A DNA stretch of 64,000 nucleotides from Paenibacillus sp. FSL R10-2782 (GCF_038592985.1 NZ_CP151951.1:48501-112500); one strand, 5' to 3'; counted from the stretch's first letter, positions 35,950 to 48,500 are shown. A program made the numbers and translations. The notes: generated by a model from the sequence alone, not told the origin.

Positions 35950-37646
35950 CTGCGAGCTTACTGCCATGGGATGCCATCATTGGCTACTTAACATCGGCTG
36001 GGGTTCGGCATCTCTTTGGATTACCCAGTGACGATCTCAAAATCGTATCGTCACTCCCCTCGTCCGGTATGGATTTTATTCTGTGCAAAGATCAACGTAA
36101 TGCTGTGTTTATGGCAGCAGGCTATGCGCTCACAACCAACCAGATGTCCGTATGTGTTGTGGGTAAAGGGCCTGCGCTCAGTAATACACTTACGGGGCTG
36201 CTGGAAGCGAAGAACCTTGGTGCCCCACTTTTACTTTTGGCGCTCGGCACCGGAGGGGACAAGCTGGGTACCCGATCCTTCCAGGAGGCAGATCAAATCT
36301 CACTCGTGAAGCCGCTCGTCAAATGGGCTTACCGTGTCGAGCATGTGGATCGACTTGTATGGGCGCTGGAGCGAGCGGCTTTTTTGGCGATCAATGGGGC
36401 TCCAGGCCCGGTCTATATTGAACTACCCGAAAACCTGATGGACCAGCCTGTGCCGACAGGGCTTCCGTTTATTCCGCCAGAAAAGCTTTCGTGCTCTCCA
36501 TCTCTTCGGGAGCTGGATGCGGCATGGGAGATTATCAAGACTGCTCGCAGGCCTGTCATTTTGGTCGGAGGCGGGATGAAGTCCGTTACCAATGATGTAA
36601 TCGGGATATTCGCTGATCTGTGCGGAGCAGCCTTGTTCGCAACCGCCTCGGGACGGAGTGCAGTTGATGAAGAGGACGAGCTTTTCTGTGGGGTGGCCGG
36701 GCTCTATACGGATCTCAGTCTGAGGAAAATCTGGAAGGAATCTGATGTAGTGATTGCGCTGGGCAGCCGATTGGAAGAAACGGCTACGTTTGAGTGGGAT
36801 ATTTTGCTAGAGGATACACCTTTAATTCAGGTCAATGTCGAGCTGGAGGATTTTGCACACGAATACCGGGGCGTCAAAGTGCTTGGAGATGGATATGCAG
36901 CATTAGAGCAGTGGGTTCAACGGTACAGACATAAACCTGATGGAGCGTGGCTTGAAACGATCAGAAGGTGTAAGCAGAAGGCATTTTCTAATAGAGCCAT
37001 TTATCTGGAGGAGCTGAAAAAGGCCCCTGGAATTCAAGTTCCAGAGCTGCTGGAGATTATTCAGACAGATTTTCCAGAAAAAATGGTGCTTGTTCAGGAA
37101 AATGGATTGCAGGATATGTGGTCTTACTTTTACCCATATTTTTGCTTCATGCAAGGTTCTCTTTCAATTGTTCCCAGTGACCAAACGAGCCTTGGATTCG
37201 GTGCGGCCGCTGCTTTGGGAGCAAGCCTAGCAACAGAACGTCCAGTAGTGGCACTGGTAGGGGATGGTGCGTTCAATCTCTTCTGTTCGGATTTTATGAC
37301 GGCTGTGCAGTATCAAATACCGCTAATCTATCTCGTACTCAATAATGGCGGGTATGGTTGGTTGCAAAATCAGATGAATTATAAGCCCCTTTCAGGGCAG
37401 TCCCTCCCATTTGTTTCCGAGGCGGCCAAGACAGGAATCCAAATTCCACAGTATGAGTTTGTGGAAAGTCTTGCGATCCGGAGTAAGGGGGAGGCCCGGG
37501 AACAGCTTCAGCTTGCCTGGCAAAAGTATCAGGAGAAGAAGCTTGTGGTCGTCGAGGTATATGCTGATCTTGCGGATGTGCATGAGAAAATCAGTCATGT
37601 GTATGGCGACTTTCCTCTCTACGAGCAACAGGCTTCCCAGAATTAA
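35946..37646 (+). CDS. fusD: Thiamine-diphosphate enzyme of the acetolactate synthase family (FusD)
   Basis: A 566-residue three-domain enzyme: N-terminal Pyr domain (about 1-165), central domain (about 185-320) and C-terminal PP domain with the TPP/Mg motif VGDGAFNLFCSDFM...VLNNGGYGW (about residues 436-465). An ungapped alignment by eye with acetolactate synthases places Gln in KDQRNAVFMAAGYA where nearly all relatives have the Glu that activates TPP (RHEQGA). The family decarboxylates 2-oxo acids or joins the product to a second substrate. In this cluster it may help prepare the guanidino starter, but that is inference. ATG overlaps the fusE stop. Confidence 0.82.
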   Translation: MTASLLPWDAIIGYLTSAGVRHLFGLPSDDLKIVSSLPSSGMDFILCKDQRNAVFMAAGYALTTNQMSVCVVGKGPALSNTLTGLLEAKNLGAPLLLLALGTGGDKLGTRSFQEADQISLVKPLVKWAYRVEHVDRLVWALERAAFLAINGAPGPVYIELPENLMDQPVPTGLPFIPPEKLSCSPSLRELDAAWEIIKTARRPVILVGGGMKSVTNDVIGIFADLCGAALFATASGRSAVDEEDELFCGVAGLYTDLSLRKIWKESDVVIALGSRLEETATFEWDILLEDTPLIQVNVELEDFAHEYRGVKVLGDGYAALEQWVQRYRHKPDGAWLETIRRCKQKAFSNRAIYLEELKKAPGIQVPELLEIIQTDFPEKMVLVQENGLQDMWSYFYPYFCFMQGSLSIVPSDQTSLGFGAAAALGASLATERPVVALVGDGAFNLFCSDFMTAVQYQIPLIYLVLNNGGYGWLQNQMNYKPLSGQSLPFVSEAAKTGIQIPQYEFVESLAIRSKGEAREQLQLAWQKYQEKKLVVVEVYADLADVHEKISHVYGDFPLYEQQASQN

Positions 37647-37669
37647 TTTCAGCGAAGGACGTGGATACA

Positions 37670-38911
37670 GTGAGAAGACGTGTTGTGGTGACAGGACAGG
37701 GAGTCGTAACGCCGGTTGGGCTTAATCTTACAGATTTCTGGAATTCACTGTTGGAAGGAAAGAGCGGTATCGGACCTGTTACTGTTTTTGATACAGCGGA
37801 CATTCCGACAAAGATTGGCGCACAGGTTACGGGCTTTGATCCGTTGCAATATATGAGCAAGAAGGAAGCTAATAAAGTAGCACAGTTCACTCAATTTGCC
37901 TTGGCGGCTGCCCGTCAGGCAGTCGAGCAATCGAAATTAGTGATTGACGAGCGGAATGCAGGCCGCGTGGGGGTTATTGTCGGATCTGGAGCAGGCGGCC
38001 TCGACGTTATAGAGGAGAACTATGGGAAATTAACAAAGCTTGGCCCCAAAAGGGTTTCTCCTTATTTTGTTTCCTCGATGATGATTAATTCAGCACCTGG
38101 TGAAATCTCCATTGCTATCGGAGCCAAGGGACCTTCGTTTGCCGTGGTTACGGCTTGTGCTACTGGAAGTAATGCCATCGGTGAGGCATTGCGTACGATC
38201 CAGTACGGCACGGCTGATGTCGTGGTGGCTGGAGGAGCAGAAGCCAATTTTAGTCAGCTTGATTTGGCATCTTTTGCGAATATACATGCTCTTTCCAGAC
38301 GTAATGAAGAGCCGCAGAGGGCCAGTCGCCCGTTTGATGTGGACCGCGATGGATTTGTCATCGGTGGAGGAGCAGGGGTCTTGGTGCTGGAAGAGCTGGA
38401 GCATGCCTTGAACCGCGGGGCCACCATATTGGCCGAGGTTGCGGGTTACGGATGCACGACCGATGCGTATCACATCACGGCTCCAGATCCCACGGGCTCC
38501 GGTCCGGCAGAGGCGATCAGCATCGCATTGCAGGATGGTGGCTTGACACCGCAAGAAATCGACTATGTCAATGCCCATGGTACAAGTACACCGTTTAACG
38601 ACCGTATGGAGATCAATGCTATTCAGAAGGTATTCGGGGAGCATGCCCCCCATTTGGCGATATCGTCTATTAAATCCATGACAGGCCATTTAATGGGTGG
38701 CGCAGGGGCAGTCGAATTAATTGCAACTGTACAGAGCATGATCCACAGCAAAGTACCACCGACACTCAATTGCGACAACCCTGAAGCCCCTGAACTGAAT
38801 TTTGTCCCGCATATATATCAGGAACGTGAGGTCCGTGCGGCGATTAGCAATTCCTTTGGTTTCGGGGGGCATAACGTCTGTCTTGCTGTTCGCAAGTGGG
38901 AAGGGGTATAA
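37670..38911 (+). CDS. fusC: 3-oxoacyl-ACP synthase II, FabF type (FusC)
   Basis: A 413-residue KAS II. All three catalytic residues are visible: Cys in VVTACATGSNAIGEAL, His in YVNAHGTSTPFNDRMEINAI, and His in SSIKSMTGHLMGGAGAVELI; the N-terminus RRRVVVTGQGVVTPVG is standard. It extends acyl chains with malonyl-ACP. I chose GTG 37670, which has GAAGGA about 10 bases upstream and gives the usual N-terminus; an in-frame GTG at 37661 would add three residues and sits too close to that site. fusB begins 5 bases after its stop. Confidence 0.87.
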   Translation: MRRRVVVTGQGVVTPVGLNLTDFWNSLLEGKSGIGPVTVFDTADIPTKIGAQVTGFDPLQYMSKKEANKVAQFTQFALAAARQAVEQSKLVIDERNAGRVGVIVGSGAGGLDVIEENYGKLTKLGPKRVSPYFVSSMMINSAPGEISIAIGAKGPSFAVVTACATGSNAIGEALRTIQYGTADVVVAGGAEANFSQLDLASFANIHALSRRNEEPQRASRPFDVDRDGFVIGGGAGVLVLEELEHALNRGATILAEVAGYGCTTDAYHITAPDPTGSGPAEAISIALQDGGLTPQEIDYVNAHGTSTPFNDRMEINAIQKVFGEHAPHLAISSIKSMTGHLMGGAGAVELIATVQSMIHSKVPPTLNCDNPEAPELNFVPHIYQEREVRAAISNSFGFGGHNVCLAVRKWEGV

Positions 38912-38915
38912 GCCT

Positions 38916-39323
38916 GTGAGCGAAGAGCTAATCCATATCCCGGATGTGCTTCCGCACAGGTACCCGTTTCTTCTGCTGGATGGCGTGACTGGGTACGAAA
39001 CATCGCAATGGGCGAAGGGGTACAAGCTTGTCACCTGGAGTGAGTGGTTTATTACAGAGGCTAATCCATACATGCCTTCTATGTTGATCGTGGAGTCGCT
39101 TGCACAATTGGCGGCATTCGCTGCGATTGACAAAAAAGGTATTTCATATCTGACCAACCTTAATGGAGTTCGATTCCATAGCTTGGCGAAGCCAGGGGAC
39201 CGAATTGATCTCCATTTTCAAGTCAACAAGCGTCGGCGGGGTTATATACTCGGAAGCGGTCGGGCTTCTGTAGGCGATCGTTTGGTGGCTGAGGCGGAGG
39301 AAATTGTTTCACTTGATCAATGA
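38916..39323 (+). CDS. fusB: FabZ-like hot-dog dehydratase (FusB)
   Basis: A 135-residue protein. It contains VLPHRYPFLLLDGVTGYE, the FabZ active-site His region, and MPSMLIVESLAQLAAFAAID, with the Glu that matches the second catalytic residue of FabZ. The central GHFPGxPxxPG loop of FabZ is not conserved: the segment reads WFITEANPYMPSM. It would remove water from 3-hydroxyacyl thioesters during tail extension, perhaps with changed substrate range. I chose GTG 38916 (AAGGGG upstream); the frame is open further back into fusC, but only the part after 38916 is FabZ-like. A small hairpin (39357-39386, TCCTCC/GGAGGA) lies in the 93-bp gap before fusA. Confidence 0.78.
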   Translation: MSEELIHIPDVLPHRYPFLLLDGVTGYETSQWAKGYKLVTWSEWFITEANPYMPSMLIVESLAQLAAFAAIDKKGISYLTNLNGVRFHSLAKPGDRIDLHFQVNKRRRGYILGSGRASVGDRLVAEAEEIVSLDQ

Positions 39324-39416
39324 CAGGGAGGAAGCGCACGTTAAACGGTCCTTTTGTCCTCCTGACTGCCAGCAGCAGCGGGAGGATACTCACATCACGG
39401 AATAGGAGTGAACGAG

Positions 39417-42400
39417 ATGAATGACATACAGTTATATGATTTAACAAATGCGCAGAAACGTATATGGTATACCGAATTACTCTATCCAGATACGTCAGTG
39501 TCACAGCTTTCCGGTACAGCCAAGATGAAGGGCCGTATCCATATCGCTGCCTTCATGCAGTCCATTAATTTGATTATCAAACAGTATGATGCGTTCCGCA
39601 TTCGTATCACCTCAGTGGATGGAGTGCCTCAGCAGTATGTCGTTCCTTATGAAGAGAGACAGTTGGAGTATCTGGACCTTACCCACTATGAAAGTGTATC
39701 AGAGGTAGAAGCTTTACTTGAGCAGCACAAAAGCAAACCCCTGCCACTGCTGGATTCTGAGCTATTCCAGTTTTTAATTGTAAAAATTAGCGAGGATGAA
39801 TATTGGATTAACACCAAAATGCACCATATTATTTCTGACGGGATTTCAATGGTGATCTATGGCAATCAATTGACGGAATTTTACATGCAGATCATTCAAG
39901 GAAATGAACCAGCGCTGAATGACGATTGCTCCTATATTCAATATATTGCAGAAGAGAACGCATACGAGCTTTCTGACAGATACCAAAAGGACAAGACATA
40001 CTGGCTGGATAAATTTTCTGATTTACCTGAACTTACGGGTTGGAAGTCATATAATCCGTTATCTCTAAGCACCCGCGCCGTTCGGGAGCATTTTACCGTG
40101 CCAGAGGTGCTGTATCACGAGGTGCAGGCATTTTGCCAACAGAACAGAATTTCTCTGTTCCAGTTCTTCATGGGTGCGATGTATATTTACATACACAGAG
40201 TGACGAATCAGCCAGATGTGGTGATTGGTACTTCGTTCGCTAACCGGGGGAATAAAAAAGAGAAGCAAAAGATCGGTATGTTCGTGAGTACAGCTGCAGC
40301 CAGAACATACGTCGAAAAGGACATGAATGTGTTGGGCTTCCTGCAGGATGTAGCCAGGGATCAGATGTCAGTCCTGCGGCATCAGAAATATCCATATAAT
40401 CAGTTAATTCAGGATCTAAGAGAAATGCATGGCAACAAGGATATTCAACGGCTTTTTGGCGTCTCCATGGAATACCGTCTGATCAATTGGGTTGATTTGG
40501 ATGACGTGCGTATTTTGACGGATTATGATTTCTGCGGTGACGAAGTGAATGATTTCGTGCTTCATATCGTGGAGATTCTGGATGAAGGCGAGCTGGTACT
40601 GGATGTCGATTACCGGACGACGCTGTTTGAACGTAGTGAAGTAACGGACATGGTTTCCCAGTTGCTTACGATCGCCGAGCAGATCATTCATGCACCGCAG
40701 CTTTCCATCGCAGAGGTAACCCTGCTGGGAGAAGCGGATGAGCAATCCATTTTGGCTCTCTCGGAGGGGATTGTAGCTGATTATCCGCGTGAAAAGACAA
40801 TTCATGGCTTATTCGAAGAACAAGCCGAGCGCACGCCAGATCATGTTGCCGTTCAGATGGGCGAGCAGAGCATTACATATCTAGCTCTAAACGAACAGGC
40901 TAACCAGCTTGCGAGATATTTGCGCTCCGAGGGAGTAGGAGCAGATACGCTCGTAGGGATCATGGCTGACCGTTCCTTGGAGATGATCGTCGGTATGATG
41001 GGCATTTTGAAAGCAGGAGGTGCCTATGTACCGATTGATCCCGATTATCCCGAAGAACGTATCCATTATATGCTGGAGGATTCGGGAGTCCATCTGTTGC
41101 TCACCCAAAGCCATCTATGGGAGTGCACTACTTTTGACGGAAAGCTTGTGAATCTGGACGAAGTTGCATCGTATACAGGGGACACTTCAAATCTGGAGAG
41201 CATTTCGGGGGCGAGCAATCTTGCCTATGTTATCTATACGTCGGGTACAACCGGCAAGCCGAAGGGAACGCTGATCGAGCATAAAAATGTAGTTCGACTG
41301 CTCTTTAACGATAAAAATGTATTTGATTTCAGTGCTCAGGATACGTGGACGCTATTCCATTCGTTCTGCTTCGATTTTTCGGTTTGGGAGATGTATGGAG
41401 CCCTTCTCTACGGAGGAAAATTGGTGATTGTTCCTTCTCTCACTGCCAAGAGTCCAGCAGCTTTCCTGGAGCTGTTGAAAGACAACAAAGTCACCATTTT
41501 GAATCAGACGCCAACGTATTTTTATCAGGTGCTACAGGAGGAATTGGCGCACTCTTCGACAGAGCTTAGTCTTAGAAAAATCATTTTTGGTGGAGAGGCC
41601 TTAAGCCCATCTCTTCTGAGAAACTGGCGGGTCAAGTATCCTGATGTGCAGCTGATTAATATGTACGGAATTACGGAAACAACGGTCCATGTCACCTACA
41701 AGGAAATCACGGAACGTGAGATTGAAGCGGGGAAAAGCAATATTGGCAGAACCATTCCGACACTTAGCGCTTACATTTTCGATGAGCAAAGACGTCTGCA
41801 GCCTGTCGGGGTTCCGGGGGAGCTATACATCGCGGGCGACGGTCTTGCCCGAGGGTATTTGAACCGTGCAGAGTTAACAGCCGAAAAATTCGTAGAGCAT
41901 CCGTTTCGGGCGGGAGAGCGAATGTACCGTACTGGCGATCTGGCTCGCTGGTTGCCTGATGGTAATATCGAATATTTGGGCCGGATCGACCATCAAGTCA
42001 AAATTCGTGGCTACCGAATTGAGCTTGGCGAGGTGGAAGCCCAAATTCTCAAGGTTCCGAATGTACGGGAAACGATTGTCCTTGCAAGGGACGACGAACA
42101 GGGACAAAAATTGCTGTGCGCCTACTACGTTGCCTCCACCGACCTTTCGCCGAGCGAATTGAGGTCTCAGCTGGCCGTAGAACTACCGGCTTATATGATC
42201 CCCTCTTATTTTGTCCGGCTGGAGCAAATGCCGCTTACGCCAAATGGCAAGCTGGATCGCCGCGCGCTGCCAGCTCCTGAGGGCAGTGTACAATCCAGCG
42301 AGGTTTATTTGGCTCCGAGAACTGCTGCGGAGGCGCAGCTAGTGCTCATCTGGCAGGATATTCTGGGAGTTGCCCGTGTCGGCGTCAGAGATAATTTCTT

Positions 42401-42540
42401 TGAAATTGGTGGTCACTCCTTGCGGGCGACGTTACTCGTTTCACGGATTCAAAAAGAGTTGGGGTGCAGCCTTTCGTTACGGGAAGTGTTTCAGTGGCCT
42501 ACGGTTGAGTCCATGGCACGACTGGTGAAAGAACGCATTC
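39417..42540 (+). other. FusA module 1: C(starter)-A(Thr)-T
   Basis: C motif MHHIISDG near 39822, A-domain [10 protein letters not shown] near 41238, code DFWNIGMVHK ([30 protein letters not shown]), T-domain IGGHSLRA near 42406. No epimerase, so L-Thr. Its side-chain hydroxyl closes the ring in fusaricidins. Confidence 0.85.
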
Positions 42541-45500
42541 CGACCGTGTATGAATCCATCCCACGAGCGGAGGAAAGTGAAGCTTACCCTGTGTCCTCAG
42601 CACAGAAGCGGTTATATGTGTTGAGACAAATGGACGGGGGAGAGCTCAGCTACAATATGCCTGGAGCATTCACAGTGGACGGGCCGTTGGATCGCGTTCG
42701 GCTGGAATCTGCGTTCCAGGCACTGATCCAGCGTCACGAATCCCTGAGAACCGGCTTCTATATGAAGGATGGAGAGCTTGTTCAGCGTGTGCATAGGGAT
42801 GTGCGGTTCGCGTTGGACTACACAGAGGCTTCAGGGGAGGATACGGATACGCTCGTACGCAGCTTTATCCGTGCTTTTGATCTCAGCCAGGCCCCATTAC
42901 TGCGTGTCGGCTTGGTGAAGCTGGAAGAGGAACGTCATCTGTTGCTGTTTGATATGCATCATATCATTTCGGATGGGGTTTCCATTCAAATACTGGTGGA
43001 AGAACTCACCTCATTGTATCAGGGAGAACAGCTGCCAGAACTGCACATACAGTACAAGGATTATGCTGTATGGCAACAGGAACAGTCAGAGGACCAGTGG
43101 AAAGAGCTTGAGGCATACTGGCTGCAGGCTTTTGAAGGGGAACTGCCTGTACTTGATTTGCCTACAGATTATCAAAGACCTTCTGTTCGCAGCTTCGAGG
43201 GTAGCCGAATTGATTTTACATTGGATGCGTCCGGCAATAAGGCAATACAGGAACTCGCATCCCGTACAGGTACTACGCTGTATATGGTATTGCTGGCTGC
43301 TTATTCGGTCCTGCTGCACAAATATACGGGGCAGGAGGACATCATCGTAGGTTCTCCGGTGGCCGGAAGACCGCAAGCGGAGCTTGAGAGCATCATCGGG
43401 ATGTTTGTCAATACACTGGCTATGCGCAGCTATCCGACGGGAGACAAGACATTTCAGGATTATCTTCTCGAAATCAAGGAAACGGCGCTCAAGGCGTTCG
43501 AGCATCAGGACTATCCTTTGGAAAAACTGATTGAGAAGCTGGGTGTAGGACGTGATGTCAGCCGCAATCCACTCTTTGATACTCTGTTGGTATTGCAAAA
43601 TACAGAGCAGGCAGAGCAGGACATGGGCGGGCTGCGCTTTACTCCTTACCCGCTGGAGACCGTTACAGCCAAATTTGACCTGTCACTCAATGTAGAGGAG
43701 CAGGGGGCAGAGCTAGCCTTTGGTTTGGAGTATAGCACGGCTTTATATCAGCGAGAGAGTGTAGAGCGACTGGCTATGCACTTGCTTCGGGTTCTGCATG
43801 CGGTCGCTATCAATCCCCAGTTAAAGCTGGCGGAGATCGAGATGATCACACCGGAGGAGAAGGTGCAGATCATTGAAGAATTCAACGCGACATCGGCTCC
43901 TTATCCAAGTGAGAAGACTATTCATGAGCTGTTCGCAGAGCAAGTAAAGCGTACACCGGAGCAGACGGCGCTTGTATTCGGCAACGTCCAGCTAACCTAT
44001 CTCGAATTGGAAGAGAAGGCGGGGCGACTGGCCCAAACACTGCGTCGCTTGGGAACGTTGAGGGAGCAGCCTGTGGCCGTGATGGGCGGACGAAGCATCG
44101 AGATGGTCATTGGTATGCTCGCGATACTACAGGCGGGTGGAGCCTATGTGCCTATCGATCCCGAATACCCGGAAGACCGGGTTCGTTATATGCTCAATGA
44201 TTCCGGCGCCAAGCTACTACTGGTGCAAAAGAGTGAGTTTGTAAGTGTTGACTACGGTTTACCGATTGTCGACCTCAGCAGTGAAGAGGCTTATGCAGCC
44301 GAACCTGCCCAGCCGGAGACTGCCCAGGGATCACAGGGGCTTGCTTATGTCATCTATACATCGGGTACTACCGGTAGGCCGAAGGGCGTTATGGTTGAAC
44401 ACCGGAACGTGGTCCGTCTGGTCAAAGAGACTAACTATGTGGAGCTGAATGAATCCACACGAATTTTGCAGACAGGAGCCGTGGCCTTCGATGCTTCTAC
44501 TTTCGAGATATGGGGAGCGCTGCTTAATGGCGGACAGCTCTATTTCGTAGAGAACGACGACATTCTGATTGCTGACAGGCTCAAAGCTGCCATCGCCGCG
44601 TACGGAATTACGACGTTGTGGCTCACTTCACCGCTTTTCAATCAGCTTTCACTGCAGGATGAGTACCTGTTCAGAGGGCTGAAAACATTGTTGGTCGGCG
44701 GTGACGTACTGTCCATATCTCATATGAACCGTGTGACTGAGGCCAATCCTGATCTTGTCCCTGTCAATTGCTATGGTCCGACAGAGAATACTACCTTCTC
44801 CACCACCTACAAGATTCCGGGTCGTTTTGAAGGGGGAGTGCCGATTGGTCGCCCGATTAGTAACTCGACCGCTTATGTGGTCAATGGATCGCTTCAATTA
44901 CAACCCATTGGGGCTTGGGGCGAACTGATTGTCGGCGGGGAAGGTGTAGCGCGCGGATATCTCAATCGTCCCGATCTCACGGCAGAAAAATTTGTCCCTA
45001 GTCCCGTGAAGGACGGAGAATCCTGCTACCGAACTGGTGATCTGGTACGCTGGCTTCCAGATGGTAATCTGGAATTTAAAGGAAGAATCGATGAACAGGT
45101 CAAAATACGTGGCTACCGCATCGAGCTCCCCGAAATCGAGGCTCAGTTGGCCAAGGTGGAGACGGTCATCGACGCCGTAGTGGTCGTTCGCGCGGATGAG
45201 CTTGGAGAGAAGCAGCTTTGCGCTTATTATGTGGCGGATCGCATGCTCACCGCAGGAGAAGTGCGTCTGGCTCTATCGCAGGTACTTCCGAGTTATATGA
45301 TCCCGTCTTATTTTGTGCAGCTGGATCGTATGCCGCTAACATCGAACGGAAAAGTGGACCGCAGGTCTCTGCCGGCCCCTCAAGTGGGTGCGCATACGGG
45401 ACGGAAGTATACGGCTCCCCGTACACCGGCGGAAGAAGCCTTGGCGTCTGTTTGGCAAGGGGTGCTGGGTGCCGAACAAGTGGGCATCCATGACAATTTC

Positions 45501-48500
45501 TTTGAATTGGGAGGAGACTCCATTAAGGCCATTCAGGTTTCGTCACGGTTACTACAGGCTGGTTATCGGTTAGAGATGAAGGAACTGTTCAAATCTCCAA
45601 CCATTGCGGAGCTAAGCACGCAAATACAAACGGCTGTGCACATGGCTGAACAAGGAACTGTGCGTGGAGCGGTCTCCTTGACTCCAGTCCAGCAGTGGTT
45701 CTTTGGACGGAAGCTGGCAGAGCCGCATCACTTCAATCAAGCGGTCATGCTGTACCGTGAACAGGGATTTGAGGAAAAGGCCTTGCACCATGTGCTGAGA
45801 AAACTCGCCCAGCATCATGACGCCCTCCGCATGGTTTTTCGTCAGACAGAACAAGGCTACGAGGCTTGGAATCGTGGTCTTGAAGAAGGAGAGCTTTATA
45901 GCCTGCAAACCGCTGATTTACGGAATGAATCGAATCCGGCCGCAGTCATCACAGCACTATCGGACGACATTCAGCGCAGCATCAATCTGGCAGAGGGTCC
46001 GCTGCTGAAGCTAGGACTTTTCCATTGTCAGGATGGAGACCATCTCCTGATCGTGATCCACCATTTGGTGGTGGACGGAGTATCCTGGCGGATTTTGTTT
46101 GAGGATATCGCAGCGGGCTATGAACAGGTAACTCAAGGACAAGAGCTGACATTCCCGCAGAAGACGGACGCCTTCCGTGACTGGGGTGATGCTCTTTCCC
46201 GTTATTCGGAAAGCCCGGCAATCGAAATTCATCAGGCGTATTGGAGAGAGCTGGAAGGACAGCAACTTGAACAGTTACCGAAGGATGAGGCTGTAGAAAG
46301 CTTTCTTTTACGGGATAGCGAAGTGGTAACAGCACAATGGACTGTAGAAGAAACTGACCAACTGCTGAGAAAAGCACACCGTGCTTACCAAACGGAGACG
46401 AACGATTTGCTATTGACCGCTCTGGGCATGGCGGTATCCAAGTGGTCCGGCATTGGAAAGATTGCTGTAAATCTCGAAGGCCACGGTCGTGAACCGATTA
46501 TACCGAATATCGACATTACCCGTACCGTCGGCTGGTTTACAAGCCAATATCCGGTGATTTTAGACTTGGGCGATGACCCGGAAGTGGCAGTTTTGATCAA
46601 GTCTGTGAAAGAAGGGCTGCGCCGAATTCCGAACAAAGGTATCGGATATGGGTTACTCCAAAGCATGGAAAATCAGGTGGACGCAGACAGCTTCAGCTTG
46701 CAGCCTGAGATTTCTTTTAACTATCTGGGGCAATTTGATCAGGATTTGCAGGGAAGCTCGTTGCAGATTTCTCCTTATCCGACCGGAAGCGCCCAAAGCT
46801 TGTTGGAGGAACCAGCCTATACGCTAGATATCAATGGCATGGTGACGGACGGAGCCCTGACTCTGACGATTACTTATAACGGAAAACAGTATAAGTCATC
46901 TACGATGGAACAACTCGCTGGATATATTGAAGACAGCTTGCGCGAGCTTCTCCATCATTGCGTAACCCAAGAGAGAGCGGTATTGACACCAAGCGATGTG
47001 CTTGCGAAAGGGCTGAGCATTGCTGATTTGGAAGAGCTTTCTAAGCAAACCAGCCACATAGGTGATATTGAGAATGTATACAGTCTGACGCCGATGCAAA
47101 AGGGCATGCTGTTTCATGATATGTTAGAGCCGCATACAGGTGCTTATTTCGAGCAGGCTGCCTTTGACTTTAAGGGTAGCTTTGATCCGGCCGCCTTTGG
47201 ACACAGTCTGGATGCAGTGGTGGAGCGTCATGCTATCCTGCGTACAAACTTTTATAGCGGATGGGGCAGCGAGCCTTTACAGGTTGTATTTCGGCACCGA
47301 GGCGCCAAACTGGTGTACGAGGATCTGCGGGAGATGAAGCCGGCGCAGCGGGAAGCTTATTTGAAGACGTTTGCTGCAAAGGACAAAGCACAGGGCTTCA
47401 ACCTGTCTGAAGATGAGCTTCTCCGTGTTTCGATTTTGTGCACAGGTGAAGCTAGCTTCCGTCTCTTGTGGAGCTTTCACCACATCGTTATGGATGGATG
47501 GTGTGTTCCGTTAATTACGCAGGAGGTATTTGAGCATTATTTTGCCCTCCTGGAAGGAAGAGAGCCGCAGCTGGCAGAGGTTCAGCCGTATAGTCGATAC
47601 ATCGAATGGCTGGAACAGCAGGATGAAGCTGCTGCGGCCAACTATTGGAGCCGTTATCTGGCCGGTTATGACCAGCAGACGCTTTTACCTCAAGTCGTTG
47701 GAGCAAGTAAGGGAGAAGGCTATGTAGCAGAAAAGCTGAATTACTCTCTCAGCAGGGAACTGACTGAGCGCCTCGAAAAGGTGGCCAGAAATGCTCATGT
47801 CACGGTGAATATACTGCTGCAGTCCATCTGGGGCATTGCGCTTCAACGCTATAACGGTAGCCGGGATGTCGTATATGGAAGCGTAGTATCAGGAAGACCA
47901 GCAGAAATCCCGGGCATTGATCGGATGATCGGTTTGTTCATCAATACGATTCCCGTTCGTGTGAAGACGGAAGAAAATCTCCCCTTCTCTGTCCTGATGA
48001 AGCAGCAGCAGGAGCAATATATGGCTTCTCATATGTACGACACCTACCCGCTGTTTGAGATTCAGGCTCAGACCGATCAGAAGCAGGATTTAATCTCACA
48101 TATTATGGTATTTGAGAACTATCCTGTGGAGGAGGAGGTAGAGCGTCTGGGTGGTGGCGAGGCTGACTTTGAGATTGAGGACGCTGAGCTTCTGGAGCAG
48201 ACGAATTACGATTTTAATTTAATTGTCCTCCCTAGCGAAGAGATGAGATTGCTTTTCCAATACAATGCACTTGTTTATGATCAAGAGACGATTGAGCAAA
48301 TCAAGGGACATCTGGTTCACCTCATGGAACAAATTGTAGAGAACCCTGCCATTTCCGTGGATGCTCTGGAATTGGTGACGCCGCAGGAGAGAGAGCACAT
48401 TTTGAACGTATGGGGAAACACGAAAATCAGTTACGAGCACTGTAGCACGTTCCACGGGCTGTTGGAGGAACAGACGGGACGAACGCCAGACGCGACTGCC

